Assembly (NCBI RefSeq): GCF_001552215.1
Contig: NZ_BCQT01000006.1
Span: forward strand, 310,001-374,000
Direction of reading: 5' to 3'
Source of the DNA: Actinomadura macra NBRC 14102
Lineage (GTDB): Bacteria > Actinomycetota > Actinomycetes > Streptosporangiales > Streptosporangiaceae
DNA: 64,000 bases
Below the pieces are notes generated by a model. The model was not told where the DNA came from. It did no database searches and saw only the letters and a list, made by a program, of their open reading frames with translations. Both the position numbers and the translations under genes were made by a program. Of this stretch, positions 7,636 through 16,070 are shown one piece after another. Numbering within the stretch: the first letter of the stretch is position 1; every line of letters starts with the position of its first letter.

Positions 7636-9099
7636 TCATCGGCCCGGCTGCGGTACATCGTCCTTCGGGACCGAGTCGGACGAGACGGGACCGGGGAGTC
7701 CGTCGTCCATCCGACGGCCGGGCAGCAGGAGCAGCGTGACCAGGGCCGAGGCGAGGGCGATGCCGGCGGTGGCGAGCAGGGCCGCCTGGAACCCCTCGTT
7801 GAGCGCGGCGGCCATCACCCGCTCTCCGCCGGCGAAGGCGTCCTCGGTCGCGGCGGTGGACACCGCGACCGCGATGGCGAGGCCGAGGGCACCGCCGATC
7901 TGCTGCGTCGTGTTGATCAGACCGGACGCGAGCCCCGACTCCTCCGTGGCCGCCCCGGCGGTGGCCGCGATGGTGACGGCGACGAACGCCACGCCGCCGC
8001 CGAGACCCATCACGACCGTCGGGCCGAAGACGTCCTGCCAGTAGTCGCCGGGCGAGGACATCCGCGAGAGCCACGCCAGCCCGGCCGCCACGAACACCAG
8101 CCCTCCGGCCAGTGGCGTCCGCACGCCGAACGCGGTCACCAGCCGGGACCCGCCTCCCGCGCTGAGTGCCAGCGCCACCGCCACCGGAAGTTGCCCGAGG
8201 CCGGCCTTGACCGGCCCGTACCCGAGGACCTGCTGGAGGTAGAGGGTCAGGACGAAGAACATCGGAAAGACCGCCATCGTCAGCAGGACCGCCACCAGGT
8301 TGCCGCCGCGCAGCTCCCGCTTCCGGAAGATCCCGAGCGGCACGAGCGGATCCCGGACGCGCACCTCCACCAGCACGAACGCGGCGAGGAGGAGCAGTGC
8401 CAGCCCGCCGAGCCCGTAGGTCTGGGCGGAGTCCCAGCCCGCGTCGTTGGCGTCCACGAGCGTGTAGACGAGCAGGGCGAGCCCGCCGGTCACCGACACG
8501 GCGCCGACCAGGTCGAAGCCGCGGGCCCGCTCGTCGCGTGCCTCGGGCAGCACGACGGGCGCGAGCGCGATGGCGGCGGCGCCGATCGGCACGTTGACGA
8601 ACAGCACCGATTCCCAGCCGAGCCAGTCGGTGAGCAGCCCGCCGAGGATCGACCCGGCGGCGCCGCCCGCGCCCGCCACGGCCCCGAACAGCCCGAGCGC
8701 GCGGTTGCGCTCGGGGCCGGGCGCGAACAGCGTCATGATCAGCGACAGCGCGGCGGGTGCGACGAACGCGGCGCCGAGGCCCTGGACGGCGCGCGCGCCG
8801 ATGAGCGTCCCGGCGTTCTGCGCGAGGCCGCCGCCGAGCGAGGCGAGCGTGAACAGCGCGAGCCCGAGGACGAACATCCGGCGGCGGCCGGCAAGGTCGG
8901 CGACCCGTCCACCGAACAGCAGGAAGCCGCCGAAGGTGAGCGTGTAGGCGTTGCCGATCCACGACAGGTCGGCCTGGTCGATGTGCAGGTCCCCGCCGAT
9001 GGACGGCAGGGCGACGTTGACGATCGAGGCGTCCAGGACCAGCACGAACTGGACGCTGACGAGCAGGGCGAGGGCGATCCCCCGGTGCCGTCCTGGCAT
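7636..9099 (-). CDS. DHA2/EmrB-type MFS drug exporter
   Basis: This 487-residue protein has about 14 TM segments. Motif A-like 'GRVADLAGRRRMFVLGLALF' lies after TM2, and the first TM has 'LVLDASIVNVALPSIGGDL', the classic DHA2 opening. The later 'GLASGLINTTQQIGGALGLAIA' is also typical. The ATG at 9099 is preceded by AGGAG with 7 nt spacing; longer upstream frames run into the divergent tetR. It exports hydrophobic or cationic drugs by proton antiport. The divergent TetR and the palindromes at 9116-9171 indicate local repression released by substrate. Confidence 0.9.
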   Translation of the reverse strand: MPGRHRGIALALLVSVQFVLVLDASIVNVALPSIGGDLHIDQADLSWIGNAYTLTFGGFLLFGGRVADLAGRRRMFVLGLALFTLASLGGGLAQNAGTLIGARAVQGLGAAFVAPAALSLIMTLFAPGPERNRALGLFGAVAGAGGAAGSILGGLLTDWLGWESVLFVNVPIGAAAIALAPVVLPEARDERARGFDLVGAVSVTGGLALLVYTLVDANDAGWDSAQTYGLGGLALLLLAAFVLVEVRVRDPLVPLGIFRKRELRGGNLVAVLLTMAVFPMFFVLTLYLQQVLGYGPVKAGLGQLPVAVALALSAGGGSRLVTAFGVRTPLAGGLVFVAAGLAWLSRMSSPGDYWQDVFGPTVVMGLGGGVAFVAVTIAATAGAATEESGLASGLINTTQQIGGALGLAIAVAVSTAATEDAFAGGERVMAAALNEGFQAALLATAGIALASALVTLLLLPGRRMDDGLPGPVSSDSVPKDDVPQPGR

Positions 9100-9115
9100 G
9101 TTCCCGCTCCTAATT

Positions 9116-9171
9116 GGAAGTTGAATTCCGCTTCCGTTTCGCGTCGCGGACGATACGGAATCCTCATTCCG
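9116..9171. promoter_or_regulatory. Operator region between MFS exporter and tetR
   Basis: The gap between the divergent genes contains a perfect repeat CGGAAT-CCTC-ATTCCG (9156-9171). A second GGAAG...CTTCC dyad spans 9116-9135, and a lone ATTCCG lies at 9125-9130. Repeated ATTCCG half-sites between a TetR gene and its exporter are the expected layout of its operator. Confidence 0.55.
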
Positions 9172-9202
9172 CTTGTCAATTCGTGTGGTTGACTGGGTGC
9201 CG

Positions 9203-9763
9203 ATGTCCGCCACCGATGAGCGTCCGATGCGCGCCGACGCCCGCCGCAACCGGCGCCGCGTCCTGGACGCCGCACGCGCCGCCTTCGAGGAGGAGGGCGC
9301 CGACGTCCAGATGGAGAACATCGCCAAGCGCGCCGGCGTCGGCGTCGGCACGATCTACCGGCACTTCCCCACCAAGCAGGCGCTGATCGACGAGCTGACG
9401 GACCAGTGGATGGACGACGGCGCCGTCAACGCGGCCAAGGCGCTGCGGATCGACGACGCCTGGGAGGCGCTCGCCACCTTCGTCCGGCTCAGCTCGGAGG
9501 TGATGGCCCGCAACCGCGGCCTCCGCGAGATCTACAGCGACGTGTCCAAGCCCATAGAGGACGCCGGCCACGACCACCCCGAGCTGCGCGCCAACGTCGG
9601 CCGCCTCCTGGACCGCGCCCACGAGGCCGGAGCCCTGCGCACCGACGTCGGCTTCACCGAGTTCCAGGCCCTCATGTGCGGCCTGGCCATCGTCACGACC
9701 TACACCGCCCCCGGGCTGCACCACGTCTACGCCGACGTGATCCTCAAGGGTCTGCGACGTTAG
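9203..9763 (+). CDS. TetR-family repressor of the adjacent exporter
   Basis: A 186-residue TetR regulator. Residues about 10-60 form the DNA-binding domain: 'RRRVLDAARAAFEEEGADVQMENIAKRAGVGVGTIYRHFPTKQAL' with the typical helix-turn-helix 'AGVGVGTIYRHFPTK'. The rest is a ligand-binding helical domain ('ATFVRLSSEVMARNRGLREIY'). The ATG at 9203 was chosen; an upstream TTG at 9173 would overlap the operator. It is divergent from the EmrB-type pump and most simply represses both genes until a drug binds. Confidence 0.88.
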   Translation: MSATDERPMRADARRNRRRVLDAARAAFEEEGADVQMENIAKRAGVGVGTIYRHFPTKQALIDELTDQWMDDGAVNAAKALRIDDAWEALATFVRLSSEVMARNRGLREIYSDVSKPIEDAGHDHPELRANVGRLLDRAHEAGALRTDVGFTEFQALMCGLAIVTTYTAPGLHHVYADVILKGLRR

Positions 9764-9774
9764 CCCCGCCGGGC

Positions 9775-10449
9775 TCAGCCCAGCTCGGTCACCTTGAGCG
9801 GACGGTCGGTCAGGACGGCGAGGGATGCCGCGTACCCGGGCCCCGGGGCCAGGTCGGCGAGCCGGATGGGCGAGACGGCGGCATCCCCCTCCCAGGAGAG
9901 GACCGCGGCGGGCTCGTCCGGAGGTGAGACGTGGAGCGCGGTCATGGGGGCCGCCAGCCCGTGGCCTGTCGCCTTCAGGACGGCCTCCTTGCGGGTCCAG
10001 TAGGCGTGGAAGCCCCGCCTGCGCTCGTCCGGCGGCAGGGCGGCGAGCACGTCGCGCTCGGCCTCGGCGAGGACCATCTCCGCCAGCCGGTCCACGTCCC
10101 GATCGCTTTCGCGCTCCACGTCCACGCCGACCTCGGCCCCCTCGGCCACCACCAGGACGACCCGGTCGCCCGAGTGCGACAGGGAGAAGTCCACGGCGTG
10201 ACCGGGCAGGCGCGGCTTGCCGTGGGACGCGCCACAGTGGGGGCAGTCGGTGGTGAATCCGATGTCCCGCACCGGCAGCCCGGTGACGTCCGCGAGGACG
10301 GTGCGGGCCAGGAAGCGTCCGGTGACGAAGCGGGCCTTGTCCTCGGGGCGCTGGAACCGCTCATAGCGCCGCCGCTCCGCCTCGTCCAGAAGGCCGCGCA
10401 TCCGAGGCCCGTCGGCCGGCGGCGCCCAGTGGACGGCGCATTCGAGCAT
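9775..10449 (-). CDS. Sfp/EntD-type 4'-phosphopantetheinyl transferase
   Basis: A 224-residue two-lobed PPTase that transfers phosphopantetheine from CoA to carrier-protein serines. 'HAVDFSLSHSGDRVVLVVA', 'EVGVDVE' (magnesium-binding Asp and Glu) and 'YWTRKEAVLKATGHGL' (W-xx-KE-xxxK) are the three diagnostic motifs. An N-terminal 'RYERFQRPEDKARFVTGRFLARTVL' matches the CoA-binding lobe. It likely activates polyketide, peptide or lysine-pathway carrier proteins. The start may be this ATG or the GTG two codons earlier (10455). The gene is divergent from dapE. Confidence 0.9.
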   Translation of the reverse strand: MLECAVHWAPPADGPRMRGLLDEAERRRYERFQRPEDKARFVTGRFLARTVLADVTGLPVRDIGFTTDCPHCGASHGKPRLPGHAVDFSLSHSGDRVVLVVAEGAEVGVDVERESDRDVDRLAEMVLAEAERDVLAALPPDERRRGFHAYWTRKEAVLKATGHGLAAPMTALHVSPPDEPAAVLSWEGDAAVSPIRLADLAPGPGYAASLAVLTDRPLKVTELG

Positions 10450-10479
10450 CTCCACGATGGCGATGATAGGACTTGGTCC

Positions 10480-11538
10480 ATGCAGCTCGATCTGTTCTCG
10501 GACGTGGCGGACCTGACGGCGACGATCGTCGACATCGAGTCGGTGAGCGGGAACGAGAAGGCCCTGGCCGACGCCGTCGAGGAGGCGCTGCGCACGTTCC
10601 CGCACCTGACGGTCGATCGCGACGGGGACACGGTCGTCGCCCGCACCGGCCTCGGGCACGCCGAGCGGGTCGTCCTCGCCGGTCATCTGGACACGGTCCC
10701 GCTGAACGGCAACCTGCCGTCGCGGGTCGAGGGCGACCGGCTCTACGGCTGCGGTACGACGGACATGAAGAGCGGTGTAGCGGTCGCGCTGAGGCTGGCC
10801 GCCACCGTCACCGCGCCGACCCGCGACATCACCTACGTCTTCTACGAGTGCGAGGAGGTCGAGGCCGAGCGCAACGGGCTCAAGCGGCTCGCCACGGCCC
10901 GTCCGGAGCTGCTCGAAGGCGATTTCGCGGTGCTGATGGAGCCGACGGGCGGGCAGATCGAGGGCGGCTGTCAGGGCACCCTGCGGGTGGAGGTCACCGC
11001 GGCGGGCGAGCGGGCGCACAGCGCGCGCGCCTGGATGGGCTCCAACGCCATCCACACGGCAGGGCGCATCCTGGACTTGCTACGCGCGTACGAGCCGTCC
11101 CGTCCGGTAGTGGACGGGCTGGAGTACCACGAGGGCCTGAACGCGGTCTTCATCCGCGGCGGCGTGGCCGGCAACGTCATCCCGGACACATGCGTCGTGA
11201 CCGTTAACTACCGGTTCGCGCCCGACAAGTCACCCGCCGAGGCGGAGGCCTACGTGCGGGACGTGTTCGCCGAGTTCCACGTGGAGGTCACCGACGCCGC
11301 CTCCGCGGCGCGGCCCGGCCTCACCCATCCGGCCGCCGCCGCCTTCGTCGAGGCCAGCGGCGCACCGGTGCGCGCCAAGCTCGGCTGGACGGACGTGGCC
11401 CGCTTCGACGAACTGGGCGTCCCCGCCGTCAACTACGGCCCGGGAGAGCCCACCCTCGCCCACACCAAGGACGAGTACGTGGAACTCCCCCTCATCACCG
11501 ACTGCGAACAGCGCATGCGCACGTGGCTGGAGTCCTAG
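10480..11538 (+). CDS. dapE: Succinyl-diaminopimelate desuccinylase
   Basis: A 352-residue M20 metallohydrolase that hydrolyses N-succinyl-LL-diaminopimelate in lysine and peptidoglycan precursor synthesis. The zinc ligands are visible: 'LAGHLDTVPLNGN' (His), 'GCGTTDMKSG' (Asp), 'YECEEVEAERNG' (catalytic EE pair), 'LMEPTGGQIEGGCQG' and the C-terminal 'LAHTKDEYV' His. The dimerisation domain is at about 170-285 ('AHSARAWMGSNAIH'). Spacing to the convergent dapD is 12 bp. There is only a weak AGGA 8 nt before the ATG. Confidence 0.93.
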   Translation: MQLDLFSDVADLTATIVDIESVSGNEKALADAVEEALRTFPHLTVDRDGDTVVARTGLGHAERVVLAGHLDTVPLNGNLPSRVEGDRLYGCGTTDMKSGVAVALRLAATVTAPTRDITYVFYECEEVEAERNGLKRLATARPELLEGDFAVLMEPTGGQIEGGCQGTLRVEVTAAGERAHSARAWMGSNAIHTAGRILDLLRAYEPSRPVVDGLEYHEGLNAVFIRGGVAGNVIPDTCVVTVNYRFAPDKSPAEAEAYVRDVFAEFHVEVTDAASAARPGLTHPAAAAFVEASGAPVRAKLGWTDVARFDELGVPAVNYGPGEPTLAHTKDEYVELPLITDCEQRMRTWLES

Positions 11539-11550
11539 GCGGACGGCTTC

Positions 11551-12387
11551 TCAGGTGTTGACGCCGTGGTCGCGGAGGATGTCGTTCAGGGCGGCCTTGT
11601 CGTGCCGCTGCCCCTCTTCGAGCCGCTTGAGGATCAGGACGGCCGGCAGCCCGAACGTCCCGCCCTTGAACTCCTTGGTGCGGGTGCCGCCGACGGCGAC
11701 GCACCAGTCGGGGATGCGGCCCCGGCTGATCTCCTCGCCGGTCTCCACGTCGATCACGGGCATGGACGCCGACAGGTTGGTGCCCGAGCCGACCATGGCA
11801 CCGCGCCCCACCCGGGCACCCTCGGTGATCATCGAGCGGCTACCGATCATCGCCTCGTCCTCGATGACCACCGGCTTGGCGTTCGGCGGCTCCAGCACGC
11901 CGCCGATGCCCACACCCCCCGAAAGGTGGACGTTCTTGCCGATCTGGGCGCAGGACCCCACGGTCGCCCAGGTGTCGACCATCGTCCCGGAATCGACGTA
12001 GGCGCCGATGTTGGTGAAGGACGGCATCAGCACCACGCCGGGCGCGAGGTGGGCCCCCCAGCGGGCGATGGCGCCGGGGACGACGCGGACGCCGTCCAGC
12101 CGGCTCTTGAGCGGGATGCGGTCGTGGTAGCGGAAGTCGCCGACCTGGGAACGCACCATGCCGAGCACTTTGAAGCTCAGCAGGATCGCGCGCTTGGCAC
12201 GCTCGTCGACGACGACCTCGCCGGTCGCGGGGTCGATGAGCGCGACCCGGGCCTCGCCGGTGTCGAGCTGGTCGACGGCGGCCACGATCGCGGCGCGCGC
12301 GTCGCCGTCGTCCGGCGTGAGGTCGGCGCGCCGCTCCCACAGCTCGTCGATGACGCCGGAGATCGGGCTGGTGAACGTTTCGGTCAT
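11551..12387 (-). CDS. dapD: Tetrahydrodipicolinate N-succinyltransferase
   Basis: A 278-residue actinobacterial-type DapD that succinylates tetrahydrodipicolinate with succinyl-CoA, the step before DapC. The C-terminal half is a left-handed parallel beta-helix of hexapeptide repeats ('VLMPSFTNIGAYVDSGTMVDTWATVGSCAQIGKNVHLSGGVGIGG'). 'DWCVAVGGTRTKEFKGGTFGLPAVLILKR' is typical of the actinobacterial form. There is no Shine-Dalgarno. TAAGCT lies 8 nt before the ATG, so the message is probably leaderless. It converges on dapE. Confidence 0.93.
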   Translation of the reverse strand: MTETFTSPISGVIDELWERRADLTPDDGDARAAIVAAVDQLDTGEARVALIDPATGEVVVDERAKRAILLSFKVLGMVRSQVGDFRYHDRIPLKSRLDGVRVVPGAIARWGAHLAPGVVLMPSFTNIGAYVDSGTMVDTWATVGSCAQIGKNVHLSGGVGIGGVLEPPNAKPVVIEDEAMIGSRSMITEGARVGRGAMVGSGTNLSASMPVIDVETGEEISRGRIPDWCVAVGGTRTKEFKGGTFGLPAVLILKRLEEGQRHDKAALNDILRDHGVNT

Positions 12388-12419
12388 GAAGCTTGAGCTT
12401 ACTGGCCGCCGGATCCCGG

Positions 12420-12425
12420 TACCGT
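12420..12425 (+). promoter_or_regulatory. -10 element (TACCGT) of a leaderless gene
   Basis: TACCGT ends 6 nt before the GTG at 12432 and no ribosome site is present. The same hexamer sits at the same distance before genes at 39620 and 52515, which supports leaderless starts. Confidence 0.45.
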
Positions 12426-12431
12426 CGTCGC

Positions 12432-13334
12432 GTGGCTGTTTGGGCGAGGTTGAGGACACGCCCCGCGGAGGGCTCGGACGGCGGGCGCCGTCCCCGGTGG
12501 CGTTGGACCGCGGTGGCCACGGCCGTCGTGGTCGCACTCGGGGTGGGCGGCTACATCCTGTTCCAGCGTGCCCGCCCCTACCTGCACGGCTCCGGCTGCG
12601 AGGTGCGCACCGCGGCCGGCAAGATGCCGTTGGACCTGGACCAGGCCGCGAACGCGGCGACGATCGCGGCGGTGGCGTTCCGCAAGCAGCTTCCCGAACG
12701 CGCCGCGGTGATCGCCTACGCCACCGCGATCCAGGAGTCCCACATCCGGAACCTGCCGGGCGGCGACCGCGACTCGGTGGGCATGTTCCAGCAGCGCCCG
12801 TCGCAGGGCTGGGGCAAGCCGCCGCAGCTCCGCGACCCCGTCCAGTCCACCAGCAAATTCTTCGACGCGTTGGTGAAGGTGAAGGACTACCTCGACCGCG
12901 ACCTGCACGACGCCGCGCAGCGGGTGCAGCGCAGCGCCGACGGCCGCGCCTACGCCCAGCACGAGCCGGACGGCAAGCTGCTGGCGCGGGTGTTCACCGG
13001 CCGCGAGGCGGGCTCGGCGCGCTGCTGGTACCCGCCGGACAAGAAGACCGCCCCCCGCCGTCCAGAGGCGATCAGGGAGATGCGCCGCGCCTTCGGCGGC
13101 CGTCTCCAGCTCGACAGCCCGAAGACCCCCCTGGGCGCCGTCCCGTCATGGGACGGCATCAAGGTGACCAACACCCGCGCCGGCTGGGCGGTCGCCGCGT
13201 GGAGCGTGACGCACGCGCAGGTCTACGGCCTCACCGAGGTCCGCTACGCGGGCCGCCACTGGGAAGCCGACTCCGGCCACGACGGCTGGACCAAGGACGA
13301 GGACGCCCCCACCGACCACGTCATCATCCACTGA
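12432..13334 (+). CDS. Membrane-anchored lytic-transglycosylase-like protein
   Basis: A 300-residue protein with a basic cytoplasmic start, one TM helix at about 26-47 ('WTAVATAVVVALGVGGYILF') and an external domain. 'AAVIAYATAIQESHIRNLPGGDRDSVGMFQQRPSQGWG' resembles the lysozyme-like fold of goose-type/SLT transglycosylases, with the Glu of 'QES' at the catalytic position and 'S.GMFQQRP' as the second motif. Such proteins are common in actinomycetes but their muralytic activity is mostly untested. The C-terminal half ('GWAVAAWSVTHAQVYGL') looks like a binding domain. Confidence 0.75.
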   Translation: MAVWARLRTRPAEGSDGGRRPRWRWTAVATAVVVALGVGGYILFQRARPYLHGSGCEVRTAAGKMPLDLDQAANAATIAAVAFRKQLPERAAVIAYATAIQESHIRNLPGGDRDSVGMFQQRPSQGWGKPPQLRDPVQSTSKFFDALVKVKDYLDRDLHDAAQRVQRSADGRAYAQHEPDGKLLARVFTGREAGSARCWYPPDKKTAPRRPEAIREMRRAFGGRLQLDSPKTPLGAVPSWDGIKVTNTRAGWAVAAWSVTHAQVYGLTEVRYAGRHWEADSGHDGWTKDEDAPTDHVIIH

Positions 13335-13421
13335 CCCGGCTGCCGTTGATGGCGCCGACGGCGCCGGCTGTCGCCCCCGGGACCTCATCTCCTGCCGCGC
13401 CCGGCGCGCGCAACCGCCGGT

Positions 13422-14015
13422 TCAGAGCTGCTTTCGCGGATCTCTTCGATTGCAGCGGGTGAGGAGGATTCCGATGGCCAGGGTGGTCATCGACACCACC
13501 GCCGCGGGCACGTCACCGGAGTCTGCCAGCGGCCAGACCCAGACCTGCACGCGATCCGGAGGGGCCCCGGTCAGGATGACAAGGAACAGATAGGCGGTGG
13601 GAATCGCGGTGGCGCCGTGACGCCCAAGGAAGAAGCCTCCGATGAGCGCGGCGCCCGTATAACCGGCCAAGTTGCGGCCGGCAGCGAATCCCAGCGGTTG
13701 AAGGCCCGAAAGGGTCAACAGGAGCCCGAGCCCGAGTGCGCAGACGCAGACCGATGCAACGAGTACGACCCTGTAGAACCTTGTGGCCCGGCCGGCCACC
13801 AACTCCAGTTCCCGCGGGCCGCCTGCCAGTCCGTGCATGAGCAGCGCCACCGAGATCAAAGGCACGATGAGGGCCAGCGGAGTTCCGATCAGCGACTCTT
13901 GCAGGATGCTGGGCGCCGGCACCGTACTGCCACCCGATATCGCGACGACACCCAGCATCCCGGCCAGCCCGAGGAGAATGCTCAGCAGATTGTGGGCTCG
14001 CATCCAGAGGATCAT
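13422..14015 (-). CDS. Hypothetical membrane protein, cassette gene 4
   Basis: A 197-residue, very hydrophobic protein with about six TM segments ('NLLSILLGLAGMLGVVAIS', 'LALIVPLISVALLMHGL', 'VVLVASVCVCALGLGLLLTL' and others) and no recognised family. Its ATG overlaps the stop of the upstream membrane protein (ATGA), so it is co-translated with it and the ABC ATPase. It is probably a permease subunit; the similarity in size to ABC-2-type accessory subunits is only suggestive. Confidence 0.7.
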   Translation of the reverse strand: MILWMRAHNLLSILLGLAGMLGVVAISGGSTVPAPSILQESLIGTPLALIVPLISVALLMHGLAGGPRELELVAGRATRFYRVVLVASVCVCALGLGLLLTLSGLQPLGFAAGRNLAGYTGAALIGGFFLGRHGATAIPTAYLFLVILTGAPPDRVQVWVWPLADSGDVPAAVVSMTTLAIGILLTRCNRRDPRKQL

Positions 14016-15271
14016 TGTGCGGAGACTTCACGCGGCTCGATGTTGCAGTCGGTCAGAGATGCCAAATTCTGTTTGAACCAGGAAAGTTGCACGCTCTCGG
14101 ATGTGGCCAGAACACGCTTGATCATGGCGACGTTCTCATCTCCGACCTTGCCCACGAGCTGCGCGGGTTCCACTCCCCCCTTGACCGCCAGCCACGCGCC
14201 GACGAGGTTGTAGGCGTCGCCACCGCGCTCAGCCGATCTCTTCGAGCAATCGAGTTCCTTGCTCGGAAGGAAACCGCCGGCGAGGGCGACGACGAGATCC
14301 ACTCCTGACGAATCAGGGGCCGCCACGAAAGACCACGACGTCTTCTGGTCCGCCGGGCCCTCGGTGACCCGCTCGGGGCGGGGAAGCCCGGCCGCCGATA
14401 TCTTCTGCACAGCCGGGTAGATCAGGCGGGCGTCACGATCGAGGTCCTTTCGACGCTCCTTCCACACGCACACTTGCAGTTGGGAATAGCCACGGCAGAT
14501 CAGACCGGCAGAACGCGGCCTCTCGGCATAGGGCCCGAGATTCTTCACAAGCCCTATCGCGATCAGCATCGCGCAAAGAGGTAGTAGTACGGCCGATGCC
14601 CGTAACAGGACGGGCCGCCTGCTGCTCGACCAGATCAAGGATGCCGCGACCAGGAGAGAACCCGCGAGGATGGCCTGAGCAGCAAGAGCCCGATTGTCGA
14701 AGACCGCATCGGTGCGGCAGCAGGCCCCGTCGTTGTACCCGGTCAGATGCCTGAGCCAGAGCGGGTCGAGTGCGACCGGATAGGCGAGCCAGAACCATGC
14801 CATCACAAGAAGTACCGGCACGCCGACGGCAGGATGCAGCCAGCGACCGGCCGCGAAGCCGACGACGGCCCATGCGGACAGGACCAGCATCGCGGTCACT
14901 ATGACCAGCAGATCAGGCGTGCCCGGCACGTCACCGAGCTTGGTGAACAACGCACCGAAGGCCGCGAGCATCCCGAGGACCGCGCAGCCCAGCATGGGCA
15001 GCAGTGACCACATCATGATCGTGGCGGGGCCGCGGACGCTCACCCCCGGATGGACCCCCGCGCGACGGAGCCGCCACGACTCCCACGCGGCGATGGCCGC
15101 CATCGGCGGTGCGAACGCCAGAACGGCGGCCGACGTCGCCTTGACGGTTCCGTCCCGCCAGTTGTCCTCGACGAAATCCAGGCCATCGCCGAGAAGAACG
15201 ACAAGGTAGACGGCGACGAAGGGCATGACGTAAATAGCGGCCGCCGAGCGAAGCCAACGATGCAGGGGCAC
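14012..15271 (-). CDS. Hypothetical membrane protein with external C-terminal domain (DUF7224-like), cassette gene 3
   Basis: A 419-residue protein. The first ~245 residues hold about seven TM helices; the remaining ~170 form a soluble, probably extracytoplasmic domain with several cysteines ('GLICRGYSQLQVCVWKER', 'ELDCSKR', 'LTDCNIEPRE') that could form disulfides. The layout recalls DUF7224-type partners of ABC ATPases, a tentative call. The GTG start has GAGG 6 nt upstream, inside the end of the ATPase gene. It most likely forms the membrane part of the transporter with 13422-14015. Confidence 0.7.
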   Translation of the reverse strand: MPLHRWLRSAAAIYVMPFVAVYLVVLLGDGLDFVEDNWRDGTVKATSAAVLAFAPPMAAIAAWESWRLRRAGVHPGVSVRGPATIMMWSLLPMLGCAVLGMLAAFGALFTKLGDVPGTPDLLVIVTAMLVLSAWAVVGFAAGRWLHPAVGVPVLLVMAWFWLAYPVALDPLWLRHLTGYNDGACCRTDAVFDNRALAAQAILAGSLLVAASLIWSSSRRPVLLRASAVLLPLCAMLIAIGLVKNLGPYAERPRSAGLICRGYSQLQVCVWKERRKDLDRDARLIYPAVQKISAAGLPRPERVTEGPADQKTSWSFVAAPDSSGVDLVVALAGGFLPSKELDCSKRSAERGGDAYNLVGAWLAVKGGVEPAQLVGKVGDENVAMIKRVLATSESVQLSWFKQNLASLTDCNIEPREVSAQ

Positions 15272-15272
15272 G

Positions 15273-15995
15273 TCACGCCTCCTCTGACACGAACCGCGCG
15301 TAGGAGTCCTCGATGGAGCCAGCTGTTTCCACGAACCTGGCGGTGGCGCCCGAGAAACGCACCTTCCCGTTGTCGATGACGATCACCGAATGGTAGAGGT
15401 CGGTCAGATCCTCCGTCTGGTGGGTCGAAACGACCACATGGCACCGTTCACTCACCCGGGAGATCACCTCACGGAAGGTCTCACGCTGCCTCGGGTCGAG
15501 CCCCGCGGTCGGCTCGTCCAGGAGGATCACTTCGGCATCATGGATCAAGGCGGAGGCCAGCCCGACGCGCCGGAGCTGCCCGCCGGAGATGTTCGACGCG
15601 CGCCGGTCGGCCACGGACCCGAGGTTGACGTCCTCAAGGGCCGCCACGGAACGGCGCCAGGAATCGGCCCTGGACAGGCCCTTGAGCCATCCCGAATAAC
15701 TGACCTGTTCCCGCACCGTGAAGCCGGGCACAGCGCGAATGCTCTGGGGCATCCACCCCACCTTGCGCCGATAAGACGAGCGTTCCCTTCGATGCGCCGG
15801 GTCGAGCCGGCCATAGGAAACAGACCCGTCCGAGGCGTACAGCAGCGAAGCGGCTAGACCGAGCAATGTTGACTTTCCCGCCCCGTTCGGCCCCAGCAGA
15901 ACTGAGCATCCGGCCGGGAACTCGAAGGAGAAGTCTTGTAGAACCGGCTGCCGTCGTCGGTAGCCGAATGTGCAGCGGTTAAAGGTTATCGGCAT
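15273..15995 (-). CDS. ABC transporter ATP-binding protein, cassette gene 2
   Basis: A complete 240-residue ABC ATPase with Walker A 'GPNGAGKST', Q-loop 'GWMPQS', signature 'NISGGQLRR', Walker B 'VILLDEPTAGLDP' and H-loop 'VVVSTHQTEDL'. All catalytic residues are intact. The ATG at 15995 has AGGGA 3-4 nt upstream; a further upstream start would run into the hairpin at 16016-16063. Lower GC and irregular codon use compared with flanking core genes hint at acquisition. It powers the two downstream membrane proteins; the natural substrate may relate to the secreted protein upstream. Confidence 0.9.
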   Translation of the reverse strand: MPITFNRCTFGYRRRQPVLQDFSFEFPAGCSVLLGPNGAGKSTLLGLAASLLYASDGSVSYGRLDPAHRRERSSYRRKVGWMPQSIRAVPGFTVREQVSYSGWLKGLSRADSWRRSVAALEDVNLGSVADRRASNISGGQLRRVGLASALIHDAEVILLDEPTAGLDPRQRETFREVISRVSERCHVVVSTHQTEDLTDLYHSVIVIDNGKVRFSGATARFVETAGSIEDSYARFVSEEA

Positions 15996-16015
15996 GGTTC
16001 CCTCGTACAGGAGGA

Positions 16016-16063
16016 CGAGGTGAAACCCGCCCACAGGTTCCTGCTGCGGGCGGGTACACCTCG
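16016..16063 (-). terminator. Hairpin inside the secreted-protein/ABC cassette
   Basis: CGAGGTG (16016-16022) pairs with CACCTCG (16057-16063) and ACCCGCCC (16025-16032) pairs with GGGCGGGT (16048-16055), with a 15-nt loop and a small bulge. It lies between the stop of the secreted-protein gene and the ATPase start, so it would partly terminate or protect the upstream message. Confidence 0.6.
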
Positions 16064-16070
16064 ACGAAGC

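Noticed and set aside
6859..9192. A 777-codon plus-strand open frame over the second LOG gene and the MFS exporter.
   Set aside because: Composition is His/Arg/Asp/Gly-rich and matches the antisense of two clear genes; no domain is visible.
9775..11055. A 426-codon minus-strand protein including the phosphopantetheinyl transferase.
   Set aside because: The N-terminal ~200 codons are the antisense of dapE; PPTase homology begins only near 10449.
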